In this document: positions 8,745 through 16,905 of the stretch, one piece after another
Numbering within the stretch: position 1 is the stretch's first letter
How the letters are laid out: every line of letters begins with the position of its first letter
DNA from: DASPNH01 sp035626675
Lineage (GTDB): Bacteria > Desulfobacterota > Binatia > UBA1149 > CAITLU01
DNA: 64,000 nt
Direction: 5' to 3'
Assembly: GCA_035626675.1 (NCBI GenBank)
Contig: DASPNH010000125.1
Span: 1 to 64,000, forward strand
Position numbers and translations under genes: made by a program
The notes under the pieces: generated by a model
What the model was told of the DNA's origin: nothing
Database searches by the model: none
What the model saw: the letters and a program-made list of their open reading frames with translations, nothing else

Positions 8745-9989
8745 AGATTTTGGGGTGAGTTTCCAGAGTTCGCCGTCGCTCTGGTCGGTGACGATGTAGA
8801 GAAAGCCGTCGTTGCCCTGGCGCACGTCGCGGATGCGTTGCTTGCGATCGGCCAGGAGGTGCTCTTCGCCGGTGACGCGGTCGTTCTGGAGCGTCAGGCG
8901 AACGAGGCGCTCAGTCTTGAGGCCGCCGACGAACACGCTGCCGCGCCACTGCGGAAATGCATCGCCGGTGTAGATCTCCATTCCCGACGGCGCGATCACC
9001 GGGTCCCAGTAGTACACCGGCTGCTCGGTGCCCGGGCGCTGCGTCTGCGCGCCGCTGATGGCAAAGCCGATGTACTCCTTGCCGTAGGCGGCAATGGCCC
9101 AGCCGTAGTTCTTGCCCTTCTCGACGAGGTTCAGCTCGTCGCCGCCGCGCGCGCCGTGCTCGATCTCCCAGAGGCGCCCCTGCTGGTCGAGCACCGCCGA
9201 CTGGATGTTTCGATGTCCGAGCGACCAGATCTCCGGCAGGGCTCCTTCCTGACCGGCGAAAGGATTGCCGGGAGCAGCCGCACCCTCGGCGGTGATTCGC
9301 AAGACCTTGCCGAGGTGGTTGTCGAGCTTCTGCGCATGCTGCCGCATCGACTTGTCGGAGCGCTCGCCCATGGTGACGAAGAGCGCGCCGTCGGTGGCGA
9401 AGACCAGCCGCGAGCCGAAGTGCAGGTTGTTGTCGTAGGACGGCCGAGTTCGCAGGATCACACGCACGTCCTCCAGCCGCGACCGGTCCGCCGACAGCAC
9501 CGCGCGCGCGACGCTGGTGCCGTTGCCGTCGGCGCGCGGCTCGCTGTAGCTCCAGAAGATCGTACGATCGCTCGCGAACTGCGGGCTGAGCGCGACGTCG
9601 AGCAGGCCGCCCTGACCTTTGGCGACGACGGCGGGCACGCCCTGGATCGGCGCTCCGGTCTTGCCGTCGGCGCTGACGATGCGCATGCGTCCGGGCCGCT
9701 CGGTGACGAGCAGATCGCCATCGGGCAGCTGCTCGACGGCCCACGGATGCTCGAGCTCCCTGGACAGCACGACGACGTCGAAGGCGACGTTCGACCTGGC
9801 TTCGCACGCGCGGGTCTGACCGGCGAAGGCGGGCTGCTGTCCGGAGCCATCGGGATCGCGGGTCTCCAGCGGCGTGCAGCCGGTAGCGGCAGGCACTTCG
9901 GCTGCCGAGGGACGCAGTGCCTGACCGAACAGGATCAGCGCAACGACGGCGTAGAGCAGGAGGAAGGAACGGGACAGGACGCTCGACAT
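8742..9989 (-). CDS. PQQ-type sugar dehydrogenase (GSDH/YliI family)
   Basis: A 415-residue exported six-bladed propeller of the soluble glucose/sorbosone dehydrogenase family, which oxidises aldose sugars with pyrroloquinoline quinone in the periplasm. Start ATG 9989 is chosen because GGAGG lies 8 nt upstream and a signal peptide follows (LLLYAVVALILFGQALRPSA). Family motifs: LEHPWAVEQLPDGDLLVTER, GQGGLLDVALSPQF, LHFGSRLVF, WSLGHRNIQSA, WEIEHGARGGDELNLVEKGKNYG and APSGMEIYTGD. The His in LHFG and the Arg/Asp residues of GARGGDELN correspond to the catalytic/PQQ region in the family. No PQQ synthesis genes are visible nearby. The stop codon is supplied by a palindromic repeat. Confidence 0.88.
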   Translation of the reverse strand: MSSVLSRSFLLLYAVVALILFGQALRPSAAEVPAATGCTPLETRDPDGSGQQPAFAGQTRACEARSNVAFDVVVLSRELEHPWAVEQLPDGDLLVTERPGRMRIVSADGKTGAPIQGVPAVVAKGQGGLLDVALSPQFASDRTIFWSYSEPRADGNGTSVARAVLSADRSRLEDVRVILRTRPSYDNNLHFGSRLVFATDGALFVTMGERSDKSMRQHAQKLDNHLGKVLRITAEGAAAPGNPFAGQEGALPEIWSLGHRNIQSAVLDQQGRLWEIEHGARGGDELNLVEKGKNYGWAIAAYGKEYIGFAISGAQTQRPGTEQPVYYWDPVIAPSGMEIYTGDAFPQWRGSVFVGGLKTERLVRLTLQNDRVTGEEHLLADRKQRIRDVRQGNDGFLYIVTDQSDGELWKLTPKS

Positions 9990-10287
9990 GGTGGGGACCT
10001 CCGGTAATCGGCGCTCAGCGTACACGAGCGGTTACGGCGCGCGACCGTGCCGCTCCTCTCCGCTGTCGAAACGAGCACGTCCCACCGACGAAGCGCATCG
10101 GCCGCGCCGCTGGTGGGCTCGACCGACGCGGGATGCGCCGAAGTTGCGACAGGCCGGGCGGTGGGATCAGGTAGGCCCGCCTGCCTGGCGTTCCAGCCGC
10201 TGCGCACGCAGACCCCACCGGCCAGGCAGTGCGATGAGCATGAGGGCGGTGAGCGCAAGCACGCTCACGCAGCCCGGGGAGGCACAC
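9990..10287. other. Divergent intergenic region
   Basis: About 300 bp separate the divergent starts of the sugar dehydrogenase and the NHL protein. Shine-Dalgarno sequences are visible at both edges (GGAGG on minus near 9998-10002, GGGGAGG at 10277-10282). I see no convincing promoter, hairpin or coding sequence in the middle. Confidence 0.5.
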
Positions 10288-12669
10288 ATGCACACGCCAC
10301 TTGCTGGAGCTGCGTCGCTGACGATCGCGTTGATCCTTTGCAGCACGCCGTCCGTGGCGGCCGAGGGCGACATCACCGAGCTCGCCGACGTCACGGAGAA
10401 CAACGGCCTTCCTCGCGGAGTGGCCGTGGGACCGGACGGCAAAGTCTATATTGCGGTTCCCGATCTCCACGTCGTCTACGTGCGCGACCCTGTCACGGGT
10501 GAGCTGTCGATCTTCGCAGGCAAGCTCGTGATGGAAGGCGACGGCTTCGTCGGCGGTTATTTCGGCGACGGCGGCAGCGCGACCAATGCGCAGCTGAACG
10601 AGCCGGTTGCGGTTGCCGTCAGTCCTTCGGGCACCGTCTACATCGCCGACCGCCTCAACCACCGCATTCGCCGCGTCGAAAGCGGCCAGATCGCCACGGT
10701 GGCAGGGACCGGAACTCCCGGATTCAACGGCGACCTGCTGGCGTCGATCTCGCAGCTGAGCCTGCCCAGCGGCGTGGCGCTCACTCCGGATTCGTTCGGG
10801 CTTCTGATCGCGGACGCGGGCAACGAGCGCATCCGCAAGATCGAGGTTCCGACCACGCTGTTCATCTCGACGGTGGCAGGCTCGGGAACGCGCGGCTTCG
10901 CCGGCGACGAAGGGCCGGCATCGGCCGCGCAGCTCGCCGATCCCATCGGAATCTCGGTGGATCGCGCGGGCAATCTCTACATCACCGACCAGGCCAACGT
11001 TCGCATCCGCAAGGTCACGGCCGGCAACGGCACGCTCGAAGGGAGCGACATCATCGACACCATCGCCGGCATCGGCACCGCCGGTTTCTCCGGCGACGGC
11101 GAGGCGGCCACGGGGGCGCAGCTGTCGCTGCCGAGCCGCGCCGTTCCCGATGGCGCCGGCAACGTCTACGTCGCCGACTCGGCCAACCAGCGCGTGCGCC
11201 GCATCGACGCCATCACGGGCGAGATCGAAACGATTGCGGGAACCGGCACGGCGTGCGCCGGCGGCGATTGCGGCGACGGCGGCCCGGCCCTGGAGGCCGA
11301 GCTTCACGATCCGGTGGACCTGGCCTTCGACGGCCGCGGCGACATCGTGCTGGTCGATCAGGTCAATCAGCGCGTGCGCAAGATCGAGACGATCCTGCGA
11401 TCGGGCAACATCCGCACGGTGGCCGGAAACGGCGCGCCCGGCATCGCGTTCAGCGGCGAAGGAGGGCCCGCCTTCGGCGCCCGCCTCAATCTGCCCGAGG
11501 CGGTGCTGGTGGACGGCGACGGCACATTCTTCATCGCCGACTCGCAGCATCACCGCATCCATCGTGTGGACGGCCAGACGATGGCCATCGAGACGATCGC
11601 CGGCAACGGCATCGGCGGCTTCGACGGCGACAACCAGGCCGCCATCGATGCGATGGTCAACCGGCCGGCCGACCTCGACTTCGACAGCGACGGCAATCTC
11701 TACCTCGCCGACGCGCTCAACAATCGCGTGCGCCGCATCGATGCGATGACCGGGCAGATCACCACGGTGGCCGGCAACGGCACCTTCGGCTTCTCGGGCG
11801 ACAGCGGCGCTGCCACCGCGGCCATGCTGGCGACGCCGTCGGGCATCGCCTTCGACGACGACGACAATCTTTTCATCGCCGATTCCTCCAATCACAAGAT
11901 TCGCCGCGTCGATGCGGTCACGAAGATCATCACGACGGTGGCCGGCTTCAATTCGGTGGCGATGCTCGGCGACGGCGGACAGGCCGTGGATGCGCGGCTG
12001 ATCCAGCCGATCGGTGTCACCGTCGACAACGGCGGCGATCTGCTGATCGCCGACACCAACGACCTGCGCATCCGTCACGTCGATCTGGACACGGGAATCA
12101 TCCGCACCGTCGCCGGCGACGGCACCCTTGGCGATGGCGGAGACGGCGGGCAGGCCACCGACGCGCAGCTGGCCTTCCCGGTGCGCGTGGCCGTCAACGA
12201 GGCCGGCGACATCTTCATCGCCGACAAGGACAACCACCTGGTCCGCCGCATCAGCGCTCTGGACGGAACCATCTCGACGATTGCCGGCAACGGCTCGACC
12301 GTGTTCAGCGGCGACGGCGGACCTGCCGAGCTGGCAGGGCTGGGCTTCCTGCGCGACGTCGTCTTCGGCGCCGGCGAGAATCTCTTCGTCGCCGATGGCA
12401 ACAGCCGCATCCGCGAGATCGCCGACGTCGAGGCCTCGGACTGCCCCATGCCGGCGCAGGTCTGCTCGCAGCCGATCAATTCGCAGGACGCTTCGCCAAA
12501 GGCCGTCGATTGCCTCTACGTCCTCAAGGCCGCAGTCGGCTCCGAGCCTTGCTGCCTGTGCCCGTGCGACGTCAACGGCAACAACGAGATTCGCGCGACG
12601 GATGCGCTGAGCTGCCTGCAGCTGGCGGTGGGCGGGCCGGGGGTGGCGAGCTGCACGACGTGTCCGTGA
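10288..12669 (+). CDS. Exported NHL-repeat propeller protein with dockerin-like tail
   Basis: A 793-residue protein from ATG 10288, preceded by GGGGAGG with 5-nt spacing. A signal peptide (LTIALILCSTPSVAA) is followed by about a dozen NHL repeats. Each repeat has the pattern TVAGNG-FGFSGDGG-A-QL--P-GVAVD--GNLYIAD--N-RIRRV, enough for two beta propellers in tandem. NHL propellers usually act as binding platforms or lactonases; no catalytic metal site is evident, so binding is more likely. The C-terminus is Cys-rich with two dockerin-like halves (KAVDCLYVLKAAVGS and DVNGNNEIRATDALSCLQ), the same module seen at the end of the protein at 8636 and the start of the one at 18663. Extracellular or cell-surface location is expected. 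Confidence 0.88.
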   Translation: MHTPLAGAASLTIALILCSTPSVAAEGDITELADVTENNGLPRGVAVGPDGKVYIAVPDLHVVYVRDPVTGELSIFAGKLVMEGDGFVGGYFGDGGSATNAQLNEPVAVAVSPSGTVYIADRLNHRIRRVESGQIATVAGTGTPGFNGDLLASISQLSLPSGVALTPDSFGLLIADAGNERIRKIEVPTTLFISTVAGSGTRGFAGDEGPASAAQLADPIGISVDRAGNLYITDQANVRIRKVTAGNGTLEGSDIIDTIAGIGTAGFSGDGEAATGAQLSLPSRAVPDGAGNVYVADSANQRVRRIDAITGEIETIAGTGTACAGGDCGDGGPALEAELHDPVDLAFDGRGDIVLVDQVNQRVRKIETILRSGNIRTVAGNGAPGIAFSGEGGPAFGARLNLPEAVLVDGDGTFFIADSQHHRIHRVDGQTMAIETIAGNGIGGFDGDNQAAIDAMVNRPADLDFDSDGNLYLADALNNRVRRIDAMTGQITTVAGNGTFGFSGDSGAATAAMLATPSGIAFDDDDNLFIADSSNHKIRRVDAVTKIITTVAGFNSVAMLGDGGQAVDARLIQPIGVTVDNGGDLLIADTNDLRIRHVDLDTGIIRTVAGDGTLGDGGDGGQATDAQLAFPVRVAVNEAGDIFIADKDNHLVRRISALDGTISTIAGNGSTVFSGDGGPAELAGLGFLRDVVFGAGENLFVADGNSRIREIADVEASDCPMPAQVCSQPINSQDASPKAVDCLYVLKAAVGSEPCCLCPCDVNGNNEIRATDALSCLQLAVGGPGVASCTTCP

Positions 12670-12769
12670 GGGCATGACCGCCGGCGCACCGGCGGACTTT
12701 CCTTGCGCGACTGCCTCAGGTCATATCGGGTTCATGAGCCTGTCTCGCAATCCGGACCAAGGACCAGGG

Positions 12770-13216
12770 ATGCATCGTTTTCTGATCTCGTGCGCCATTG
12801 CTGCAGCAGCGGCTGTCGTCGCGCTCGCGCAGCCCCGTGCCGCGTCTGCCGCCAGCCTGCAGGATTTCGGCCGCTGCCTGGCACGCCAGGGCGCGACCTT
12901 CTACGGCGCGTCGTGGTGTCCGCACTGTCAGAGCCAGCGCGAGATGCTCGGCGATGCGATGTCGAGCGTGCGCTACGTCGAGTGCTCCGTCGACGGAGGG
13001 CGAGGTGGAACCGCGCCGGCATGCTCGTCGGCCGGTGTCGACAGCTATCCGACGTGGGTGTTCGGCGACGGCACTCGCGCATCGGGTGCGCAGTCGCTGG
13101 GCAGGCTCGCGGCGAAGACCGGGTGTGCTCTGCCGTCGGAGGGCAAGACAAAGCCTGCCGACAGAGCGGCGGTGCCGCGGCGCGGGCCAAAGATCATGGA
13201 GGTTCCGCAGCAGTAG
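12770..13216 (+). CDS. Exported thioredoxin-fold protein (VKOR-type Trx domain)
   Basis: A 148-residue protein; ATG 12770 follows AAGGA with 6-nt spacing. The N-terminus is a signal peptide (LISCAIAAAAAVVALAQP, cleavage near AASAAS). The mature part has the thioredoxin motif WCPHC at residues 49-53, two more cysteines (YVEC, APAC) and the cis-Pro segment SYPTWVF. The pattern matches the thioredoxin-like domain fused to vitamin K epoxide reductase homologues, but no VKOR membrane domain is encoded here. A role in extracytoplasmic disulfide formation or isomerisation is likely. It lies 100 bp after the NHL gene, so co-transcription is possible. Confidence 0.82.
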   Translation: MHRFLISCAIAAAAAVVALAQPRAASAASLQDFGRCLARQGATFYGASWCPHCQSQREMLGDAMSSVRYVECSVDGGRGGTAPACSSAGVDSYPTWVFGDGTRASGAQSLGRLAAKTGCALPSEGKTKPADRAAVPRRGPKIMEVPQQ

Positions 13217-13282
13217 CTCGGCTGCCGCTCAGCGCGCGAGTGCGGGCCAGCGTGGCTGGTACGACCTCCGACCCGCTGCTGG

Positions 13283-15523
13283 CTACGCCGCCGCGCTCTG
13301 CACCTTGGCGCGCAACCTGACGGGCACGCCGTTCAGGATCGACTGACCCACGATGGATTCCACGACCGCATCGTCGGTCCAGTCGTTCGCCGAGACGCCC
13401 GGATGGGATCCGGCGACCTTCTGCCACGGAAGCGACGGTGCGTGGCCCCAGCCGTGCGGCAGGCTGACGACGCCCGGGCGCATCTCGTCGGTGACGTGCA
13501 CGCGGATCTCGCCGCTGTGCACGCGGCTCTCCAGGATCGCGACGTCGCCGTCGGCGATTCCCTCGCGCGCCGCATCTTCGGGATGGACGTAGAGGGTGCA
13601 GCGATCGCGCCCGGCCACGAGCTCGGGCACGTTGTGCATCCAGGAGTTGTTGGTGCGCAGGTCGCGCCGTCCCACCAGCAGCATTTCGCCTTCGGGGATC
13701 GGCCTGGCGACGTGCGCGGCCAGCTCGTCGAGCGCGTCCAGGAAGGGCTTTTCGGCAAGATGCACGCGCTTGTCGCGGTGATACATGCGCCGCTCGACGC
13801 CCGGCTGCAGTGCGCCGAGATCGATTCCGTGCTCGGCAGCCGCCAGCTTCTTCATGTTCAGGCCCTTGCTCCAGGGCAGGTACTTGTCGCCCCACGGGCC
13901 CATGCGCAGCAGCAGCTCGGCCATCGAGGTCGGCGTCCACTTCCAGCCGTACTTGCGGCCGACGCGGTAGGCCGCATCGAGCGCGGGCACGCCGAAGGGA
14001 CCGCCGCCCATGCGCAGCGCCAGCTCGTGCAGGATCTCCCAGTCGTGCGGCGCGCCACCGCGCTGCTCGACTACCGGCGGCGACCAGCGCACGACGTTGC
14101 GGATCGCGACGGCCGGCACGACGAGGTCGATGTGATCGTCGGCGAGCACGCCGTCGGGCGGCAGGATCACGTCGGCGAAGCGCGTGGTCTCGTTGATGTA
14201 GATGTCGACCGAGACCATGAAGTCGAGGCCTTCGATGGCCTTGGCCAGTCGCCGGCCGTTCGGCACCGACAGCACGGGATTGCCCGCAAAGGTGATCAGG
14301 GCCTTGATCTGCCCGGCGCCCGGCGTCTCCATCTCGTCGGCCATGGTGGCGGCGGGAAGGTCGCCGATGGTCTCGGGCAGACCGCGAACGCGGCTTCGCC
14401 AGCGCGCGTGGCCGTCCATCTTTCCGGCATGCGCCATCGCGGCTGCATCGATGGCCGGTGTCGGAAACATCGATCCGCCTTCGACGCCGAGGCGGCCGTC
14501 CAGGACGTTGAGCATGTCGCCGGCATAGGTTGCCAGCGTGCCGAACTGGTTGTTGCAGACGCCGATGCGCGTGTAGCAGACGGCCTTGGGCGCGTCGGAG
14601 AACTCGTGCGCGATGCGCTCGATGAGGTCGCGGGCGACCCCGCAGGAGCGCGCAAGATCATCGAGGGAGAGACGCTCGAGCTTGCGCGCCACCTCGGGCC
14701 AGCCGGGGGAGACGTTGGCCGCGGCGGCGCGGAAGCCCTTGCGCGCGACGACCACCTTGATCATCGCCAGCAGGAAGGCCGCATCGCCGCCAGGTCGGAT
14801 CGAGACGTGCTCGTCGGCGTCGCGCGCGGTCTCGCTGCGGCGCGGATCGACGACGACGACCTTGCCGCCGCGCGCGCGGATCGCACGCACGCGCGCCTTG
14901 ACGTTGGGCCCGGCCATGGCGCTGCCCTGCGAGATGTACGGATTGGCGCCGATGCACAGGAAGTACTGCGTGCGGTCGATGTCGGGCACCGAGACCACCA
15001 GCGAGCTGCCGTACATGTAGTGCGAGGCGGCAAAGCGCGGACTCGTGTCCTGCGAGCCTGCGCTGTAGCTGTTGTGCGTGCCGATGGCCTTGGTCAGGCC
15101 GTGGCGCATCAGCAGCGCGCCGTGGTTGTGCGTGATGGGATTGCCGATGTAGAGCGCGATGGCGTCGGCGCCGTGGCGCGTGCGGATGCCGTTCAGCTTC
15201 TCGGCAACGAGGTCGTAGGCCGCGTCCCAGCTGATCGGCTCGAAGGTTCCGTCCTCCTTGCGCCGCATCGGCGAGCGCAGGCGATCGGGATCGTGATGGA
15301 TGGACGCCATCGCCACGCCCTTCGGGCACACGTAGCCTTTGGAAACGGGGTCGTCGTGATCGGGGCGCACCGAGACGATGCGATCGCCGTCGACTTCGAA
15401 GTCCAGGCCGCAGCATGCCTCGCACAGCGAGCAGGAACGGTGGACGATGCGCGTAGTCTGCGTGCGCGAGGAGCTGCCGGAAGGATTGGGAAGGTTCAGA
15501 TCGTCCGGATCGCGTCGAAGCAT
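13283..15523 (-). CDS. Molybdopterin-dependent oxidoreductase, DMSO-reductase superfamily
   Basis: A 746-residue enzyme. ATG 15523 is fixed by AGGAGG five bases upstream. Near residues 28-70 the [4Fe-4S] motif reads CSLCEACCG...GYVCPKG (C-x2-C-x3-C-xn-C). Molybdopterin-binding stretches follow (YIGNPITHNHG, RGGKVVVVDPRRSETA, TFAGNPVLSVPNG), then a C-terminal dinucleotide-binding domain (LVGRRDLRTNNSWMHNVPEL, VSLPHGWGH). There is no TAT or Sec signal, so it should be cytoplasmic. It stands alone: no ferredoxin-type or membrane-anchor subunit gene is adjacent. Substrate cannot be told; formate dehydrogenase/nitrate reductase-like annotations are common for this type. The 5' side abuts a palindromic repeat. 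Confidence 0.87.
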   Translation of the reverse strand: MLRRDPDDLNLPNPSGSSSRTQTTRIVHRSCSLCEACCGLDFEVDGDRIVSVRPDHDDPVSKGYVCPKGVAMASIHHDPDRLRSPMRRKEDGTFEPISWDAAYDLVAEKLNGIRTRHGADAIALYIGNPITHNHGALLMRHGLTKAIGTHNSYSAGSQDTSPRFAASHYMYGSSLVVSVPDIDRTQYFLCIGANPYISQGSAMAGPNVKARVRAIRARGGKVVVVDPRRSETARDADEHVSIRPGGDAAFLLAMIKVVVARKGFRAAAANVSPGWPEVARKLERLSLDDLARSCGVARDLIERIAHEFSDAPKAVCYTRIGVCNNQFGTLATYAGDMLNVLDGRLGVEGGSMFPTPAIDAAAMAHAGKMDGHARWRSRVRGLPETIGDLPAATMADEMETPGAGQIKALITFAGNPVLSVPNGRRLAKAIEGLDFMVSVDIYINETTRFADVILPPDGVLADDHIDLVVPAVAIRNVVRWSPPVVEQRGGAPHDWEILHELALRMGGGPFGVPALDAAYRVGRKYGWKWTPTSMAELLLRMGPWGDKYLPWSKGLNMKKLAAAEHGIDLGALQPGVERRMYHRDKRVHLAEKPFLDALDELAAHVARPIPEGEMLLVGRRDLRTNNSWMHNVPELVAGRDRCTLYVHPEDAAREGIADGDVAILESRVHSGEIRVHVTDEMRPGVVSLPHGWGHAPSLPWQKVAGSHPGVSANDWTDDAVVESIVGQSILNGVPVRLRAKVQSAAA

Positions 15524-15534
15524 CGTGTCCTCCT

Positions 15535-15555
15535 TTAAGGGGACAGTCCCCTTAA
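15535..15555. repeat. Palindromic repeat, AAGGGGACAGTCCCCTT family
   Basis: A perfect palindrome with TTAA on both sides lies between the start of the molybdopterin enzyme and the stop of the NTF2-fold gene, both on the minus strand. It begins 5 bp upstream of the AGGAGG ribosome-binding site side, so it lies in the leader of the oxidoreductase transcript if the genes are co-transcribed. Confidence 0.9.
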
Positions 15556-15561
15556 GAATCG

Positions 15562-16719
15562 TCAGGCCGCTGCGGCGTCGGCTACGGTTGCCGTTGCGCT
15601 TGCGGTCGCTGTGGCCGTCGGCGCTGCGCTTGCGGGTGCCGTTGCCGTTGCCGTTGCGGCTGCGGCTGCGGCTGCGGCTGCCGCTTGCGCGTCGCGCAGC
15701 ATGGCCAGCGTCGCCTGGATCCGCTCCACGGGTACCTGGATTCCGCGGCAAAGCGTAGCCAGGTCGAAGAAGAACCTCTCGCTGGCCAGCAGGCCGTCGC
15801 GGAAGGTGAAGACGCAGAAGATCGGCAGATCGGCGCGGGCGCCGGTGGCGGCGATCGGTCCGAAGTCGCCCTTCATCGTCATGGCGGCGGTGCCGTGGCA
15901 GGTCGCGATGCCTTCGCCGAAAGCAATGTCGCTCGCGGCGACGCGCACGTCATAGTCGGGGAAGACCGCGAAGAAGCCGCGAAGCTGGTCGGCGGTGTCG
16001 GCCTTGTCGCGCGAAGTGAGGCCGAAGCTGACCGTCTCGATGAAGAAGTCGTCGTGGCAGAAGGCCAGCGCTCCGTTGACGTCGGCGCGGCTCTTGGCCG
16101 CGGCGTAGCCGGCGATGAGGTCGCGCATGCGGGCTGCGTTGGGCGCGGTGTCGGCGTGCTGCGCGGTGGTGCGGGCGTGCTGCGCGGCGGTGCGGGCGTG
16201 GTGACGTACCGAATCGTAAGAACCCGCGTTTTCAGTACCTGACCCCAAAACCGCACTTTCAGTACCTGACCCCGTTCTTGGCGGGAGCAAGTGGGCTTCG
16301 TGCTTGCGGAGGTAGAGGGCGGCGCGCTCGCCGTCGGCTCGGCTGATGCCTTCGTCGATGCGGCTGATGCGGCCGCCTTCGAAGCGGGTGGCGTGGTTGC
16401 CCTCGACGATCAGCGGCTCCAGGCCCTCGCGCTCGAAGGTTGCGCGGAACGTGATCCACACGGCGCCGTCGCGTTCTTCGGGGCCTGCGATCACTTCGGG
16501 AAGGCGGCGGTCGAAGCGGCGGTCGATCGAGTCGACGCTGCGCCGCAGGTTGGCGAGGACTTCGTCGCGACCGAGCGAGAGGACCGAGAACGGGCCGCCG
16601 CCTTTGACGTGGTGGACGGCGTCTTCGGTGAAGAGCGGCTCCAGGGCCGACCAGTCGTCGGTTGCGAGGGCCTTCTCGAACTCGATGGCGTAGCGGATGA
16701 AGCGGTCGGTGTCGGTCAT
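15562..16719 (-). CDS. Double SnoaL/NTF2-fold protein with repeat-derived linker and Ala-rich tail
   Basis: A 385-residue protein with two NTF2/SnoaL-type domains. Domain 1 (residues ~1-140) starts MTDTDRFIRYAIEFEKAL and includes LFTEDAVHHV. Domain 2 (~190-340) includes AYAAAKSRADVNGALAFCHD-like helix and FFAVFPDYDVRV. Between them a 27-bp-spaced intergenic-type repeat is read in frame (GTESAVLGSGTENAG), followed by degenerate HARTAAQHA units. The C-terminal ~45 residues are Ala/Thr low complexity, coded by hexamer repeats. NTF2-fold proteins serve as small-molecule isomerases or binding modules; activity is unknown here. Domain 2 has its own internal Met (MRDLIAGYAA), so two former genes may have been joined by the repeat. 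Confidence 0.7.
   Translation of the reverse strand: MTDTDRFIRYAIEFEKALATDDWSALEPLFTEDAVHHVKGGGPFSVLSLGRDEVLANLRRSVDSIDRRFDRRLPEVIAGPEERDGAVWITFRATFEREGLEPLIVEGNHATRFEGGRISRIDEGISRADGERAALYLRKHEAHLLPPRTGSGTESAVLGSGTENAGSYDSVRHHARTAAQHARTTAQHADTAPNAARMRDLIAGYAAAKSRADVNGALAFCHDDFFIETVSFGLTSRDKADTADQLRGFFAVFPDYDVRVAASDIAFGEGIATCHGTAAMTMKGDFGPIAATGARADLPIFCVFTFRDGLLASERFFFDLATLCRGIQVPVERIQATLAMLRDAQAAAAAAAAAATATATAPASAAPTATATASATATVADAAAA
15570..15690. repeat. Hexameric low-complexity repeat within a CDS
   Basis: Tandem GTTGCC/GCTGCG-type hexamers (plus strand) code the Ala/Thr-rich tail of the NTF2-fold protein on the minus strand. Such tracts gain and lose units by slippage. Confidence 0.75.
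16229..16275. repeat. Pair of GGGGTCAGGTACTGAA repeats inside a CDS
   Basis: Two copies in minus orientation at 16231-16246 and 16258-16273, 27 bp apart, lie inside the double NTF2-fold gene. The same pair with the same 27-bp period occurs at 22684-22726 between genes. Here it adds a multiple of three bases without a stop in the frame used. Confidence 0.9.
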
Positions 16720-16748
16720 GGGCCTCTCGTTGCGATCGCCGCGTCGGC

Positions 16749-16846
16749 CGGGACAGTCCCTTTACGCGGAGACGCGATGGCGTTCGGAAGGGGTGGCAGC
16801 ATTAGCGCGCCACACCTCTCGGCTTTAAGGGGACTGTCCCCTTAAA
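16749..16846. repeat. Two palindromic repeats, one degenerate
   Basis: A degenerate copy (GGGACAGTCCCTTTA) at 16750-16764 and a full copy with the centre AAGGGGACTGTCCCCTT at 16824-16846. Both lie in the divergent region between the NTF2-fold gene and the MocR regulator. Confidence 0.85.
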
Positions 16847-16868
16847 CGGTGATGCACTGTCGCGCGGG

Positions 16869-16893
16869 AAGTGGCTACTGGCAATATCCACTT
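16869..16893. promoter_or_regulatory. Inverted repeat upstream of MocR gene, candidate operator
   Basis: AAGTGG (16869-16874) and CCACTT (16888-16893) form an inverted repeat with a 13-bp spacer, and TGG/CCA are nested at 16879 and 16888. It ends 12 bp before ATG 16906. MocR regulators commonly autoregulate from sites in their own promoter, so this is a reasonable operator candidate. Confidence 0.4.
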
Positions 16894-16905
16894 TTTTGAG
16901 TTTTG

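Noticed and set aside
13403..15538. 700-codon open frame opposite the molybdopterin enzyme
   Set aside because: Typical antisense open frame of a GC-rich gene; no recognisable domain, while the minus-strand frame is fully conserved in motifs.
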